In this document: positions 1 to 22,605 of the stretch, one piece after another
Position numbering within the stretch: position 1 is the stretch's first letter
Layout: each line of letters opens with the position of its first letter
Source: Mastigias papua
Taxonomy: Eukaryota; Cnidaria; Scyphozoa; Rhizostomeae; Mastigiidae
Direction of reading: 5' to 3'
Length of the DNA stretch: 64,000 nucleotides
Assembly: GCA_964019165.1 (NCBI GenBank)
Contig: OZ025282.1
Span: 6,927,131 to 6,991,130 of the forward strand
Notes under the pieces: generated by a model
What the model was told of the DNA's origin: nothing
Database searches by the model: none
The model's input: the letters and a program-made list of their open reading frames with translations, nothing else
Program-made: the position numbers and the translations under genes

Positions 1-1267
1 ACTATTGACAATATATCACAAAAATATATAAATGATAAATATGAATCAAACGTGGAGGAACATTAAAAGTTACTAGTGGTAGCATGCTACACTAGCCATT
101 TATCAGTGATACTGGAAGCAAGTTGAGTGCCCAACTGCAGAATATGGCCTCTTCCAATGGGATCTTGAGTGCACACGAGTAGAAGGTCTGGTGTGGAAGT
201 ATGCAGTTGTTCTCAAGTGTGCACTTCCAGCGCAGTGCCTGTTTGATTTTGGCTCAGAAAGCATAATGAGTTTATTTATTTGAAATCTGTTCTTTCTCAC
301 CTTGAAAGGTTCTGTACCGAACAGCATGCACGTTAGAGGAGCAATTTTGACTTCATTATTAATATTATCGCTATGATAGTTGGAAAAATATTCAGATAAA
401 CCAAATAAACCACGCCCTGTCGCCTTTCAACACCCTACCACACCCATTTCTTGGTGTGCATTATCATTTGCTACAAAAGATCTTGAGCATGCAGTAGCCA
501 AACTCTGCAGTGTGGGTTGAGTGTAGATTTGACATAAAAATTACTATAAACTTAAAGCGAACAAGGAATTGGATTGCTTTAGCCATGTGTGCCATCAGAC
601 GGGCCTTCAAAAATTTCTGTTGCATTTGCAGTACTTGCTGAGTTTATCAAACCTAGAAATTGCAATTCCGCACCTACATAGACCTTCAGCATATCCAAAT
701 CATCGAATATAATAAACAAAGTAAAGGTATATCCACATATACTTTTGTACTCACTTTAAACTTGTCATTACATATGGCAAGAAATTTACATCGTTCACTG
801 ACTTTTCCTTTCTAATTTTATTGCATGTTAGACTAAAATAGACAAGTGTATTCATAATAATGCATGCAAATGTATGGTTACTAGAATTTAATAGTAAAAG
901 AGGAAAAGGAATATCTGTTCGTATCAAAACAGCAAGATACTAGATAGTAAAAATGACATTTTCTGATTGTATACATCAGCTACTTACATTCCAGTTGAAA
1001 AAAATCCAAGGGTTATGGCTGTACAAATAAACTGAAATATCCCTTTATAACTGTCCATAGTTTATGCTATTATGAGTTGTCTCTCTCCACCGCCATTGAC
1101 TGATAGCCTCATTTCCGTTTCACCAATCCCGGACCAATAAAGCAGTAAAGTCTCCCTAATGTTGTTATCTCCATTGCACTGATCAATGTCGTTGATTCAG
1201 TTGATAGGTGTTCAGAGTGGGATTTATATGAATAGTATACCCTCATTTGCTTACGGAAAACGCAACC
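1..1267. other. Upstream flank and presumed promoter region of the SUGP1-like gene
   Basis: AT-rich non-repetitive sequence. I see no recognisable protein exon, RNA gene or transposon. A stop codon at 1229-1231 lies in frame with the downstream start codon, so the coding sequence does not simply extend further upstream without splicing. No convincing TATA box was identified, and the transcription start cannot be placed from sequence alone. A weak open frame on the minus strand (about 103-430) was considered and not accepted as a gene. Confidence 0.5.
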
Positions 1268-9770
<8,503 letters not shown>

Positions 9771-10013
9771 TGAACAACCACGGACTACTTGCTCCAAAGT
9801 AGATATATTGATACTTATGTTTATAATTGTAGTATACCATTCTCAACAGCCGGCATATTATTTCATTTCAATACTTTATTCAACCATTTTTACTTTTCTT
9901 TCGGGCTTTTCTATCTCATATTTACACCATCTGTTTTTTCAATACGCTAGTACCACTCAATCGCTTTACATCTTCGGCAGTTCTCTGCACCTTTCATCGC
10001 TATAACCCCATTC
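9771..10013 (+). other. SUGP1 3' flank / putative 3' UTR up to the satellite edge
   Basis: 243 nt between the SUGP1 stop codon and the first satellite monomer. I find no AATAAA hexamer here. The transcript must end with a variant signal, or run on into the satellite. Confidence 0.6.
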
Positions 10014-10084
10014 TCACATTGATTGATTGCAGATTGCAGATTGAAAAGTGATGAAAATGAGCGATTTTTGGCCAAAAAGTAAGG

Positions 10085-10945
10085 CTATAACCTTGGTATT
10101 TTGCCCAAAACCGACCAAAATTGAAATTGATTGATTTTGATTGCAGATTGAAAAGTGATGAAAATGAGCGATTTTTGGCCAAAAAGTAAGGCTATAACCT
10201 TGGTATTTTGCCCAAAAATGACCAAAATTGAAATTGATTGATTTTGATTGCAGATTGAAAAGTGATGAAAATGAGCGATTTTTGGCCAAAAAGTAAGGCT
10301 ATAACCATGGTATTTTGCCCACAAATGACCAAAATTGAAATTGATTGATTTTGATTGCAGATTGAAAAGTGATGAAAATGAGCGATTTTTGGCCAAAAAG
10401 TAAGGCTATAACCTTGGTATTTTGCCCAAACATGACCAAAATTCAAATTGATTGATTTTGATTGCAGATTGAAAAGTGATGACAATGAGCGATTTTTGGC
10501 CAAAAAGTAAGGCTATAACCTTGGTATTTTGCCCAAAACCGACCAAAATTGAAATTGATTGATTTTGATTGCAGATTGAAAAGTGATGAAAATGAGCGAT
10601 TTTTGGCCAAAAAGTAAGGCTATAACCTTGGTATTTTGCCCAAAAATGACCAAAATTGAAATTGATTGATTTTGATTGCAGATTGAAAAGTGATGAAAAT
10701 GAGCGATTTTTGGCCAAAAAGTAAGGCTATAACCATGGTATTTTGCCCAAAAATGACCAAAATTGAAATTGATTGATTTTGATTGCAGATTGAAAAGTGA
10801 TGAAAATGAGCGATTTTTGGCCAAAAAGTAAGGCTATAACCTTGGTATTTTGCCCAAACATGACCAAAATTCAAATTGATTGATTTTGATTGCAGATTGA
10901 AAAGTGATGAACATGAGCGATTTTTGGCCAAAAAGTAAGGCTATA
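10085..10945. repeat. Four-monomer (428-bp) duplication at the left edge of the array
   Basis: Rare variants recur 428 bp apart: AAAACCGACC at about 10107 and 10535, and CATGACCAAAATTCAAATTG at about 10431 and 10859. This is four monomers. It marks a local higher-order duplication in the oldest-looking edge of the array. Confidence 0.7.
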
Positions 10946-12539
10946 ACCTTGGTATTTTGCCCAAAAATGACCAAAATTGAAATTGATTGATTTTGATTGC
11001 AGATTGAAAAGTGATGAAAATGAGCGATTTTTGGCCAAAAAGTAAGGCTATAACCTTGGTATTTTGCCCAAAAATGACCAAAATTGAAATTGATTGATTT
11101 TGATTGCAGATTGAAAAGTGATGAAAATGAGCGATTTTTGGCCAAAAAGTAAGGCTATAACCTTGGTATTTTGCCCAAAAATGACCAAAATTGACATTGA
11201 TTGATTTTGATTGCAGATTGAAAAGTGATGAAAATCAGCGATTTTTGGCCAAAAAGTAAGGCTATAACCTTGGTATTTTGCCCAAAAATGACCAAAATTG
11301 AAATTGATTGATTTTGATTGCAGATTGACAAGTGATGAAAATGAGCGATTTTTGGCCAAAAAGTAAGGCTATAACCTTGGTATTTTGCCCAAACATGACC
11401 AAAATTGAAATTGATTGATTTTGATTGCAGATTGAAAAGTGATGAAAATGAGCGATTTTTGGCCAAAAAGTAAGGCTATAACCTTGGTATTTTGCCCAAA
11501 AATGACCAAAATTGAAATTGATTGAGTTTGATTGCAGATTGAAAAGTGATGAAAATGAGCGATTTTTGGCCAAAAAGTAAGGCTATAACCATGGTATTTT
11601 GCCCAAAAATGACCAAAATTGAAATTGATTGATTTTGATTGCAGATTGAAAAGTGATGAAAATGAGCGAATTTTGGCCAAAAATTAAGGCTATAACCATG
11701 GTATTTTGCCGAAAAATGACCAAAATTGAAATTGATTGATTTTGATTGCAGATTGAAAAGTGATGAAAATGAGCGATTTTTGGCCAAAAAGTAAGGCTAT
11801 AACCTTGGTATTTTGCCCAAAAATGACCAAAATTGACATTGATTGATTTTGATTGCAGATTGAAAAGTGATGAAAATGAGCGATTTTTGGCCAAAAAGTA
11901 AGGCTATAACCTTGGTATTTTGCCCAAAAATGACCAAAATTGAAATTGATTGATTTTGATTGCAGATTGAAAAGTGATGAAAATGAGCGATTTTTGGCCA
12001 AAAAGTAAGGCTATAACCTTGGTATTTTGCCCAAAAATGACCAAACTTGAAATTGATTGATTTTGATTGCAGATTGAAAAGTGATGAAAATGAGCGATTT
12101 TTGGCCAAAAAGTAAGGCTATAACCTTGGTATTTTGCCCAAAAATGACCAAAATTGACATTGATTGATTTTGATTGCAGATTGAAAAGTGATGAAAATGA
12201 GCGATTTTTGGCCAAAAAGTAAGGCTATAACCTTGGTATTTTGCCCAAAAATGACCAAAATTGACATTGATTGATTTTGATTGCAGATTGAAAAGTGATG
12301 AAAATGAGCGATTTTTGGCCAAAACGTAAGGCTATACCCTTGGTATTTTGCCCAAAAATGACCAAAATTGAAATTGATTGATTTTGATTGCAGATTGAAA
12401 AGTGATGAAAATGAGCGATTTTTGGCCAAAAAGTAAGGCTATAACCTTGGTATTTTGCCCAAAACTGACCAAAATTGAAATTGATTGAGTTTGATTGCAG
12501 ATTGAAAAGTGATGAAAATGAGCGATTTTTGGCCAAAAA

Positions 12540-14030
12540 GTAAGGCTATAACCATGGTATTTTGCCCAAAAATGACCAAAATTGAAATTGATTGATTTTG
12601 ATTGCAGATTGAAAAGTGATGAAAATGAGCGAATTTTGGCCAAAAAATAAGGCTATAACCTTGGTATTTTGCCGAAAAATGACCAAAATTGAAATTGATT
12701 GATTTTGATTGCAGATTGACAAGTGATGAAAATGAGCGATTTTTGGCCAAAAAGTAAGGCTATAACCTTGGTATTTTGCCCAAAAATGACCAAAATTGAA
12801 ATTGATTGATTTTGATTGCAGATTGAAAAGTGATGAAAATGAGCGATTTTTGGCCAAAAAGTAAGGCTATAACCTTGGTATTTTGCCCAAAAATGACCAA
12901 AATTGAAATTGATTGATTTTGATTGCAGATTGAAAAGTGATGAAAATGAGCGATTTTTGGCCAAAAAGTAAGGCTATAACCTTGGTATTTTGCCCAAAAA
13001 TGACCAAAATTGAAATTGATTGATTTTGATTGCAGATTGAAAAGTGATGAAAATGAGCGAATTTTGGCCAAAAATTAAGGCTATAACCATGGTATTTTGC
13101 CCAAAAATGACCAAAATTGAAATTGATTGATTTTGATTGCAGATTGAAAAGTGATGAAAATGAGCGAATTTTGGCCAAAAAGTAAGGCTATAACCTTGGT
13201 ATTTTGCCCAAAAATGACCAAAATTGAAATTGATTGATTTTGATTGCAGATTGACAAGTGATGAAAATGAGCGATTTTTGGCCAAAAAGTAAGGCTATAA
13301 CCATGGTATTTTGCCCAAAAATGACCAAAATTGAAATTGATTGATTTTGATTGCAGATTGAAAAGTGATGAAAATGAGCGAATTTTGGCCAAAAAATAAG
13401 GCTATAACCTTGGTATTTTGCCGAAAAATGACCAAAATTGAAATTGATTGATTTTGATTGCAGATTGACAAGTGATGAAAATGAGCGATTTTTGGCCAAA
13501 AAGTAAGGCTATAACCTTGGTATTTTGCCCAAAAATGACCAAAATTGAAATTGATTGATTTTGATTGCAGATTGAAAAGTGATGAAAATGAGCGATTTTT
13601 GGCCAAAAAGTAAGGCTATAACCTTGGTATTTTGCCCAAAAATGACCAAAATTGAAATTGATTGATTTTGATTGCAGATTGAAAAGTGATGAAAATGAGC
13701 GATTTTTGGCCAAAAAGTAAGGCTATAACCTTGGTATTTTGCCCAAAAATGACCAAAATTGAAATTGATTGATTTTGATTGCAGATTGAAAAGTGATGAA
13801 AATGAGCGAATTTTGGCCAAAAATTAAGGCTATAACCATGGTATTTTGCCCAAAAATGACCAAAATTGAAATTGATTGATTTTGATTGCAGATTGAAAAG
13901 TGATGAAAATGAGCGAATTTTGGCCAAAAAGTAAGGCTATAACCTTGGTATTTTGCCCAAAAATGACCAAAATTGAAATTGATTGATTTTGATTGCAGAT
14001 TGACAAGTGATGAAAATGAGCGAATTTTGG
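12540..14030. repeat. Tandem duplication of seven monomers (749 bp)
   Basis: Successive monomers of about 12540-13280 recur in the same order, with the same private variants (GCCGAAAAATG, CAAAAAATAAGG, ATTGACAAG), at about 13290-14030. The offset is exactly 749 bp = 7 x 107. Confidence 0.8.
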
Positions 14031-15859
14031 CCAAAAAGTAAGGCTATAACCTTGGTATTTTGCCCAAAATTGACAATAATTGAAATTGATTGATTTTGAT
14101 TGCAGATTGAAAAGTGATGAAAATGAGCGATTTTTGGCCAAAAAGTAAGGCTATAACCTTGGTATTTTGCCGAAAAATGACCAAAATTGAAATTGATTGA
14201 TTTTGATTGCAGATTGAAAAGTGATGAAAATGAGCGATTTTTGGCCAAAAAGTAAGGCTATAACCTTGGTATTTTGCCCAAAAATGACCAAAATTGAAAT
14301 TGATTGATTTTGATTGCAGATTGAAAAGTGATGAAAATGAGCGATTTTTGGCCAAAAAGTAAGGCTATAACCTTGGTATTTTGCCCAAAAATGACCAAAA
14401 TTGAAATTGATTGATTTTGATTGCAGATTGAAAAGTGATGAAAATGAGCGATTTTTGGCCAAAAAGTAAGGCTATAACCTTGGTATTTTGCCCAAAAATG
14501 ACCAAAATTGAAATTGATTGATTTTGATTGCAGATTGAAAAGTGATGAAAATGAGCGAATTTTGGCCAAAAATCAAGGCTATAACCATGGTATTTTGCCC
14601 AAAAATGACCAAAATTGAAATTGATTGATTTTGATTGCAGATTGAAAAGTGATGAAAATGAGCGATTTTTGGCCAAAAAGTAAGGCTATAACCTTGGTAT
14701 TTTGCCCAAAAATGGCCAACATTGAAATTGATTGAGTTTGATTGCAGATTGACAAGTGATGAAAATGAGCGATTTTTGGCCAAAAAGTAAGGCTATAACC
14801 ATGGTATTTTGCCCAAAAATGACCAAAATTGAAATTGATTGATTTTGATTGCAGATTGAAAAGTGATGAAAATGAGCGAATTTTGGCCAAAAAATAAGGC
14901 TATAACCTTGGTATTTTGCCGAAAAATGACCAAAATTGAAATTGATTGATTTTGATTGCAGATTGAAAAGTGATGAAAATGAGCGATTTTTGGCCAAAAA
15001 GTAAGGCTATAACCTTGGTATTTTGCCCAAAAATGACCAAAATTGAAATTGATTGATTTTGATTGCAGATTGAAAAGTGATGAAAATGAGCGATTTTTGG
15101 CCAAATAGTAAGGCTATAACCTTGGTATTTTGCCGAAAAATGACCAAAATTGAAATTGATTGATTTTGATTGCAGATTGAAAAGTGATGAAAATGAGCGA
15201 TTTTTGGCCAAAAAGTAAGGCTATAACCTTGGTATTTTGCCCAAAAATGACCAAAATTGAAATTGATTGATTTTGATTGCAGATTGAAAAGTGATGAAAA
15301 TGAGCGAATTTTGGCCAAAAATTAAGGCTATAACCATGGTATTTTGCCCAAAAATGACCAAAATTGAAATTGATTGATTGTGATTGCAGATTGAAAAGTG
15401 ATGAAAATGAGCGAATTTTGGCCAAAAAGTAAGGCTATAACCTTGGTATTTTGCCCAAAAATGACCAAAATTGAAATTGATTGATTTTGATTGCAGATTG
15501 AAAAGTGATGAAAATGAGCGAATTTTGGCCAAAAAGTAAGGCTATAACCTTGGTATTTTGCCCAAAATTGACAATAATTGAAATTGATTGATTTTGATTG
15601 CAGATTGAAAAGTGATGAAAATGAGCGATTTTTGGCCAAAAAGTAAGGCTATAACCTTGGTATTTTGCCCAAAAATGACCAAAATTGAAATTGATTGATT
15701 TTGATTGCAGATTGAAAAGTGATGAAAATGAGCGATTTTTGGCCAAAACGTAAGGCTATAACCATGGTATATTGCCCAAAAATGACAATAATTGAAATTG
15801 ATTGATTTTGATTGCAGATTGAAAAGTGATGAAAATGAGCGATTTTTGGCCAAAAAGTA

Positions 15860-18100
15860 AGGCTATAACCTTGGTATTTTGCCCAAAAATGACCAAAATT
15901 GAAATTGATTGATTTTGATTGCAGATTGAAAAGTGATGAAAATGAGCGATTTTTGGCCAAAAAGTAAGGCTATAACCTTGGTATTTTGCCCAAAAATGAC
16001 CAAAATTGAAATTGATTGATTTTGATTGCAGATTGAAAAGTGATGAAAATGAGCGAATTTTGGCCAAAAAGTAAGGCTATAACCATGGTATTTTGCCCAA
16101 AAATGACCAAAATTGAAATTGATTGATTTTGATTGCAGATTGAAAAGTGATGAAAATGAGCGAATTTTGGCCAAAACATAAGGCTATAACCTTGGTATTT
16201 TGCCCAAAAATGACCAAAATTGAAATTGATTGATTTTGATTGCAGATTGAAAAGTGATGAAAATAAGCGATTTTTGGCCAAAAAGTAAGGCTATAACCTT
16301 GGTATTTTGCCCAAAAATGACCAAAATTGAAATTGATTGATTTTGATTGCAGATTGAAAAGTGATGAAAATGAGCGATTTTTGGCCAAAAAGTAAGGCTA
16401 TAACCTTGGTATTTTGCCCAAAAATGACCAAAATTGAAATTGATTGAGTTTGATTGCAGATTGAAAAGTGATGAAAATGAGCGATTTTTGGCCAAAAAGT
16501 AAGGCTATAACCTTGGTATTTTGCCCAAAAATGACCAAACTTGAAATTGATTGATTTTGATTGCAGATTGAAAAGTGATGAAAATGAGCGAATTTTGGCC
16601 AAAAAGTAAGGCTATAACCTTGGTATTTTGCCCAAAAATGACCAAAATTGAAATTGATTGATTTTGATTGCAGATTGAAAAGTGATGAAAATGAGCGAAT
16701 TTTGGCCAAAAATTAAGGCTATAACCATGGTATTTTGCCCAAACATGACCAAAATTGAAATTGATTGATTTTGATTGCAGATTGAAAAGTGATGAAAATG
16801 AGCGATTTTTGGCCAAAAAGTAAGGCTATAACCTTGGTATTTTGCCCAAAAATGACCAAAATTGAAATTGATTGATTTTGATTGCAGATTGAAAAGTGAT
16901 GAAAATGAGCGATGTTTGGCCAAAAAGTAAGGCTATAACCTTGGTATTTTGCCCAAAAATGACCAAAATTGAAATTGATTGATTTTGATTGCAGATTGAA
17001 AAGTGATGAAAATGAGCGATTTTTGGCCAAAAAGTAAGGCTATAACCTTGGTATTTTGCCCAAAAATGACCAAAATTGAAATTGATTGATTTTGATTGCA
17101 GATTGAAAAGTGATGAAAATGAGCGATTTTTGGCCAAAAAGTAAGGCTATAACCTTGGTATTTTGCCCAAAAATGACCAAAATTGAAATTGATTGATTTT
17201 GATTGCAGATTGAAAAGTGATGAAAATGAGCGAATTTTGGCCAAAAAGTAAGGCTATAACCATGGTATTTTGCCCAAAAATGACCAAAATTGAAATTGAT
17301 TGATTTTGATTGCAGATTGAAAAGTGATGAAAATGAGCGAATTTTGGCCAAAACATAAGGCTATAACCTTGGTATTTTGCCCAAAAATGACCAAAATTGA
17401 AATTGATTGATTTTGATTGCAGATTGAAAAGTGATGAAAATAAGCGATTTTTGGCCAAAAAGTAAGGCTATAACCTTGGTATTTTGCCCAAAAATGACCA
17501 AAATTGAAATTGATTGATTTTGATTGCAGATTGAAAAGTGATGAAAATGAGCGATTTTTGGCCAAAAAGTAAGGCTATAACCTTGGTATTTTGCCCAAAA
17601 ATGACCAAAATTGAAATTGATTGAGTTTGATTGCAGATTGAAAAGTGATGAAAATGAGCGATTTTTGGCCAAAAAGTAAGGCTATAACCTTGGTATTTTG
17701 CCCAAAAATGACCAAACTTGAAATTGATTGATTTTGATTGCAGATTGAAAAGTGATGAAAATGAGCGAATTTTGGCCAAAAAGTAAGGCTATAACCTTGG
17801 TATTTTGCCCAAAAATGACCAAAATTGAAATTGATTGATTTTGATTGCAGATTGAAAAGTGATGAAAATGAGCGAATTTTGGCCAAAAATTAAGGCTATA
17901 ACCATGGTATTTTGCCCAAACATGACCAAAATTGAAATTGATTGATTTTGATTGCAGATTGAAAAGTGATGAAAATGAGCGATTTTTGGCCAAAAAGTAA
18001 GGCTATAACCTTGGTATTTTGCCCAAAAATGACCAAAATTGAAATTGATTGATTTTGATTGCAGATTGAAAAGTGATGAAAATGAGCGATGTTTGGCCAA
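15860..18100. repeat. Tandem duplication of eleven monomers (1177 bp)
   Basis: The private variants CCAAAACATAAGG (16171 and 17348), AAATAAGCGATT and GCGATGTTTGGCC recur in order at an offset of exactly 1177 bp = 11 x 107. The two halves look almost identical, so the event is recent. Confidence 0.88.
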
Positions 18101-18640
18101 AAAGTAAGGCTATAACCTTGGTATTTTGCCCAAAAATGACCAAAATTGAAATTGATTGATTTTGATTGCAGATTGAAAAGTGATGAAAATGAGCGAATTT
18201 CGGCAAAACAGTAAGGCTACAACCATGGTATTTTGCCCAAAAATGACCAAAATTGAAATTGATTGATTTTGATTGCAGATTGAAAAGTGATGAAAATGAG
18301 CGAATTTTGGCCAACAAGTAAGGCTATAACCTTGGTATTTTGCCAAAAAATGACCAAAATTGAAATTGATTGATTTTGATTGCAGATTGAAAAGTGATGA
18401 AAATGAGCGATGTTTGGCCAAAAAGTAAGGCTATAACCTTGGTATTTTGCCCAAAAATGACCAAAATTGAAATTGATTGATTTTGATTGCAGATTGAAAA
18501 GTGATGAAAATGAGCGAATTTCGGCAAAACAGTAAGGCTACAACCATGGTATTTTGCCCAAAAATGACCAAAATTGAAATTGATTGATTTTGATTGCAGA
18601 TTGAAAAGTGATGAAAATGAGCGAATTTTGGCCAACAAGT
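18000..18640. repeat. Tandem duplication of three monomers (321 bp)
   Basis: The unusual string TTTCGGCAAAACAGTAAGG with CTACAACC appears at about 18188 and again 321 bp later, with matching flanking monomers. Confidence 0.82.
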
Positions 18641-21319
18641 AAGGCTATAACCTTGGTATTTTGCCCAAAAATGACCAAAATTGAAATTGATTGAGTTTGA
18701 TTGCAGATTGAAAAGTGATGAAAATGAGCGATTTTTGGCCAAAAAGTAAGGCTATAACCATGGTATTTTGCCCAAAAATGACCAAAATTGAAATTGATTG
18801 ATTTTGATTGCAGATTGAAAAGTGATGAAAATGAGCGAATTTTGGCCAAAAAATAAGGCTATAACCATGGTATTTTGCCGAAAAATGACCAAAATTGACA
18901 TTGATTGATTTTGATTGCAGATTGAAAAGTGATGAAAATGAGCGATTTTTGGCCAAAAAGTAAGGCTATAACCTTGGTATTTTGCCCAAAAATGACCAAA
19001 ATTGACATTGATTGATTTTGATTGCAGATTGAAAAGTGATGAAAATGAGCGATTTTTGGCCAAAACGTAAGGCTATACCCTTTGTATTTTGCCCAAAAAT
19101 GACCAAAATTGAAATTGATTGATTTTGATTGCAGATTGAAAAGTGATGAAAATGAGCGATTTTTGGCCAAAACGTAAGGCTATAACCTTGGTATTTTGCC
19201 CAAAAATGACCAAAATTGAAATTGATTGATTTTGATTGCAGATTGAAAAGTGATGAAAATGAGCGAATTTTGGCCAAAAATTAAGGCTATAACCATGGTA
19301 TTTTGCCCAAAAATGACCAAAATTGAAATTAATTGATTTTGATTGCAGATTGAAAAGTGATGAAAATGAGCGAATTTTGGCCAAAAAAGTAAGGCTATAA
19401 CCTTGGTATTTTGCCCAAAAATGACCAAAATTGAAATTGATTGATTTTGATTGCAGATTGAAAAGTGATGAAAATGAGCGATTTTTGGCCAAAAAGTAAG
19501 GCTATAACCTTGGTATTTTGCCCAAAAATGACCAAAATTGAAATTGATTGATTTTGATTGCAGATTGAAAAGTGATGAAAATGAGCGATTTTTGGCCAAA
19601 AAGTAAGGCTATAACCTTGGTATTTTGCCCAAAAATGACCAAAATTGAAATTGATTGATTTTGATTGCAGATTGAAAAGTGATGAAAATGAGCGATTTTT
19701 GGCCAAAAAGTAAGGCTATAACCTTGGTATTTTGCCCAAAAATGACGAAAATTGAAATTGATTGATTTTGATTGCAGATTGAAAAGTGATGAAAATGAGC
19801 GAGTTTTGGCCAAATAGTAAGGCTATAACCTTGGTATTTTGCCCAAAAATGACCAAAATTGAAATTGATTGATTTTGATTGCAGATTGAAAAGTGATGAA
19901 AATGAGCGAATTTTGGCCAAAAAGTAAGGCTATAACCTTGGTATTTTGCCCAAAATTGACAATAATTGAAATTGATTGATTTTGATTGCAGATTGAAAAG
20001 TGATGAAAATGAGCGATTTTTGGCCAAAAAGTAAGGCTATAACCTTGGTATTTTGCCCAAAAATGACCAAAATTGAAATTGATTGATTTTGATTGCAGAT
20101 TGAAAAGTGATGAAAATGAGCAATTTTTGGCCAAAAAGTAAGGCTATTACCTTGGTATTTTGCCCAAAAATGACCAAAATTGAAATTGATTGATTTTGAT
20201 TGCAGATTGAAAAGTGATGAAAATGAGCGAATTTTGGCCAAAAAGTAAGGCTATAACCTTGGTATTTTGCCCAAAATTGACAATAATTGAAATTGATTGA
20301 TTTTGATTGCAGATTGAAAAGTGATGAAAATGAGCGATTTTTGGCCAAAAAGTAAGGCTATAACCTTGGTATTTTGCCCAAAAATGACCAAAATTGAAAT
20401 TGATTGATTTTGATTGCAGATTGAAAAGTGATGAAAATGAGCGATTTTTGGCCAAAAAGTAAGGCTATAACCTTGGTATTTTGCCCAAAAATGACCAAAA
20501 TTGAAATTGATTGATTTTGATTGCAGATTGAAAAGTGATGAAAATGAGCGATTTTTGGCCAAAAAGTAAGGCTATAACCTTGGTATTTTGCCCAAAAATG
20601 ACCAAAATTGAAATTGATTGATTTTGATTGCAGATTGAAAAGTAATGAAAATGAGCGATTTTTGACCAAAAAGTAAGGCTATAACCTTGGTATTTTGCCG
20701 AAAAATGACCAAAATTGAAATTGATTGATTTTGATTGCAGATTGAAAAGTGATGAAAATGAGCGATTTTTGGCCAAAAAGTAAGGCTATAACCTTGGTAT
20801 TTTGCCCAAAAATGACAAAAATTGAAATTGATTGATTTTGATTGCAGATTGAAAAGTGATGAAAATGAGCGATTTTTGGCCAAAAAGTAAGGCTATAACC
20901 TTGGTATTTTGCCCAAAAATGACCAAAATTGAACTTGATTGATTTTGATTGCAGATTGAAAAGTGATGAAAATGAGCGAATTTTGGCCAAAAATTAAGGC
21001 TATAACCATGGTATTTTGCCCAAAACTGACCAAAATTGAAATTGATTGATTTTGATTGCAGATTGACAAGTGATGAAAATGAGCGAGTTTTGGCCAAAAA
21101 GTAAGGCTATAACCATGTTATTTTGCCCAAAAATGACCAAAATTGAAATTGATTGATTTTGATTGCAGATTGAAAAGTGATGAAAATGAGCGATTTTTGG
21201 CCAAAAAGTAAGGCTATAACCATGGTATTTTGCCCAAAATTGACAATAATTGAAATTGATTGATTTTGATTGCAGATTGAAAAGTGATGAAAATGAGCGA
21301 TTTTTGGCCAAAAAGTAAG

Positions 21320-22390
21320 GCTATAACCTTGGTATTTTGCCCAAAATTGACAAAAATTGAAATTGATTGATTTTGATTGCAGATTGAAAAGTGATGAAAA
21401 TGAGCGATTTTTGGCCAAAAAGTAAGGCTATAACCTTGGTATTTTGCCCAAAAATGACCAAAATTGAAATTGATTGATTTTGATTGCAGATTGAAAAGTG
21501 ATGAAAATGAGCGATTTTTGGCCAAAAAGTAAGGCTATAACCTTCGTATTTTGCCCATAAATGACCAAAATTGAAATTGATTGATTTTGATTGCAGATTG
21601 AAAAGTGATGAAAATGAGCGATTTTTGGCCAAAAAGTAAGGCTATAGCCTTGGTATGTTGCCCAAAAATGACCAAACTTGAAATTGATTGATTTTGATTG
21701 CAGATTGAAAAGTGATGAAAATGAGCGAATTTTGGCCAAAAAGTAAGGCTATAACCATGGTATTTTGCCCAAACATGACCAAAATTGAAATTGATTGAGT
21801 TTGATTGCAGATTGAAAAGTGATGAAAATGAGCGATTTTTGGCCAAAAAGTAAGGCTATAACCTTGGTATTTTGCCCAAAATTGACAAAAATTGAAATTG
21901 ATTGATTTTGATTGCAGATTGAAAAGTGATGAAAATGAGCGATTTTTGGCCAAAAAGTAAGGCTATAACCTTGGTATTTTGCCCAAAAATGACCAAAATT
22001 GAAATTGATTGATTTTGATTGCAGATTGAAAAGTGATGAAAATGAGCGATTTTTGGCCAAAAAGTAAGGCTATAACCTTCGTATTTTGCCCATAAATGAC
22101 CAAAATTGAAATTGATTGATTTTGATTGCAGATTGAAAAGTGATGAAAATGAGCGATTTTTGGCCAAAAAGTAAGGCTATAGCCTTGGTATGTTGCCCAA
22201 AAATGACCAAACTTGAAATTGATTGATTTTGATTGCAGATTGAAAAGTGATGAAAATGAGCGAATTTTGGCCAAAAAGTAAGGCTATAACCATGGTATTT
22301 TGCCCAAACATGACCAAAATTGAAATTGATTGAGTTTGATTGCAGATTGAAAAGTGATGAAAATGAGCGATTTTTGGCCAAAAAGTAAGG
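21320..22390. repeat. Tandem duplication of five monomers (535 bp)
   Basis: The private variants CTTCGTATTTTGCCCATAAA and CTATAGCCTTGGTATGTTG recur in the same order 535 bp apart (5 x 107). Confidence 0.82.
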
Positions 22391-22605
22391 CTATAACCTT
22401 GGTATTTTGCCCAAAATTGACAATAATTGAAATTGATTGATTTTGATTGCAGATTGAAAAGTGATGAAAATGAGCGAATTTTGGCCAAAAAAGTAAGGCT
22501 ATAACCTTGGTATTTTGCCCAAAAATGACCAAAATTGAAATTGATTGATTTTGATTGCAGATTGAAAAGTGATGAAAATGAGCGATGTTTGGCCAAAAAG
22601 TAAGG

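Noticed and set aside
103..430. Minus-strand open stretch with a possible splice donor (CAAG-GTGAGA near 300) that could be an exon of a divergent neighbouring gene
   Set aside because: No family resemblance, no convincing acceptor and no second exon seen. About 100 open codons can occur by chance. RNA-seq would decide.
1247..1267. Start of SUGP1 at an upstream TTG
   Set aside because: The ATG at 1268 has a good context and is the first ATG after the in-frame stop at 1229. A TTG start is unlikely in an animal nuclear gene.
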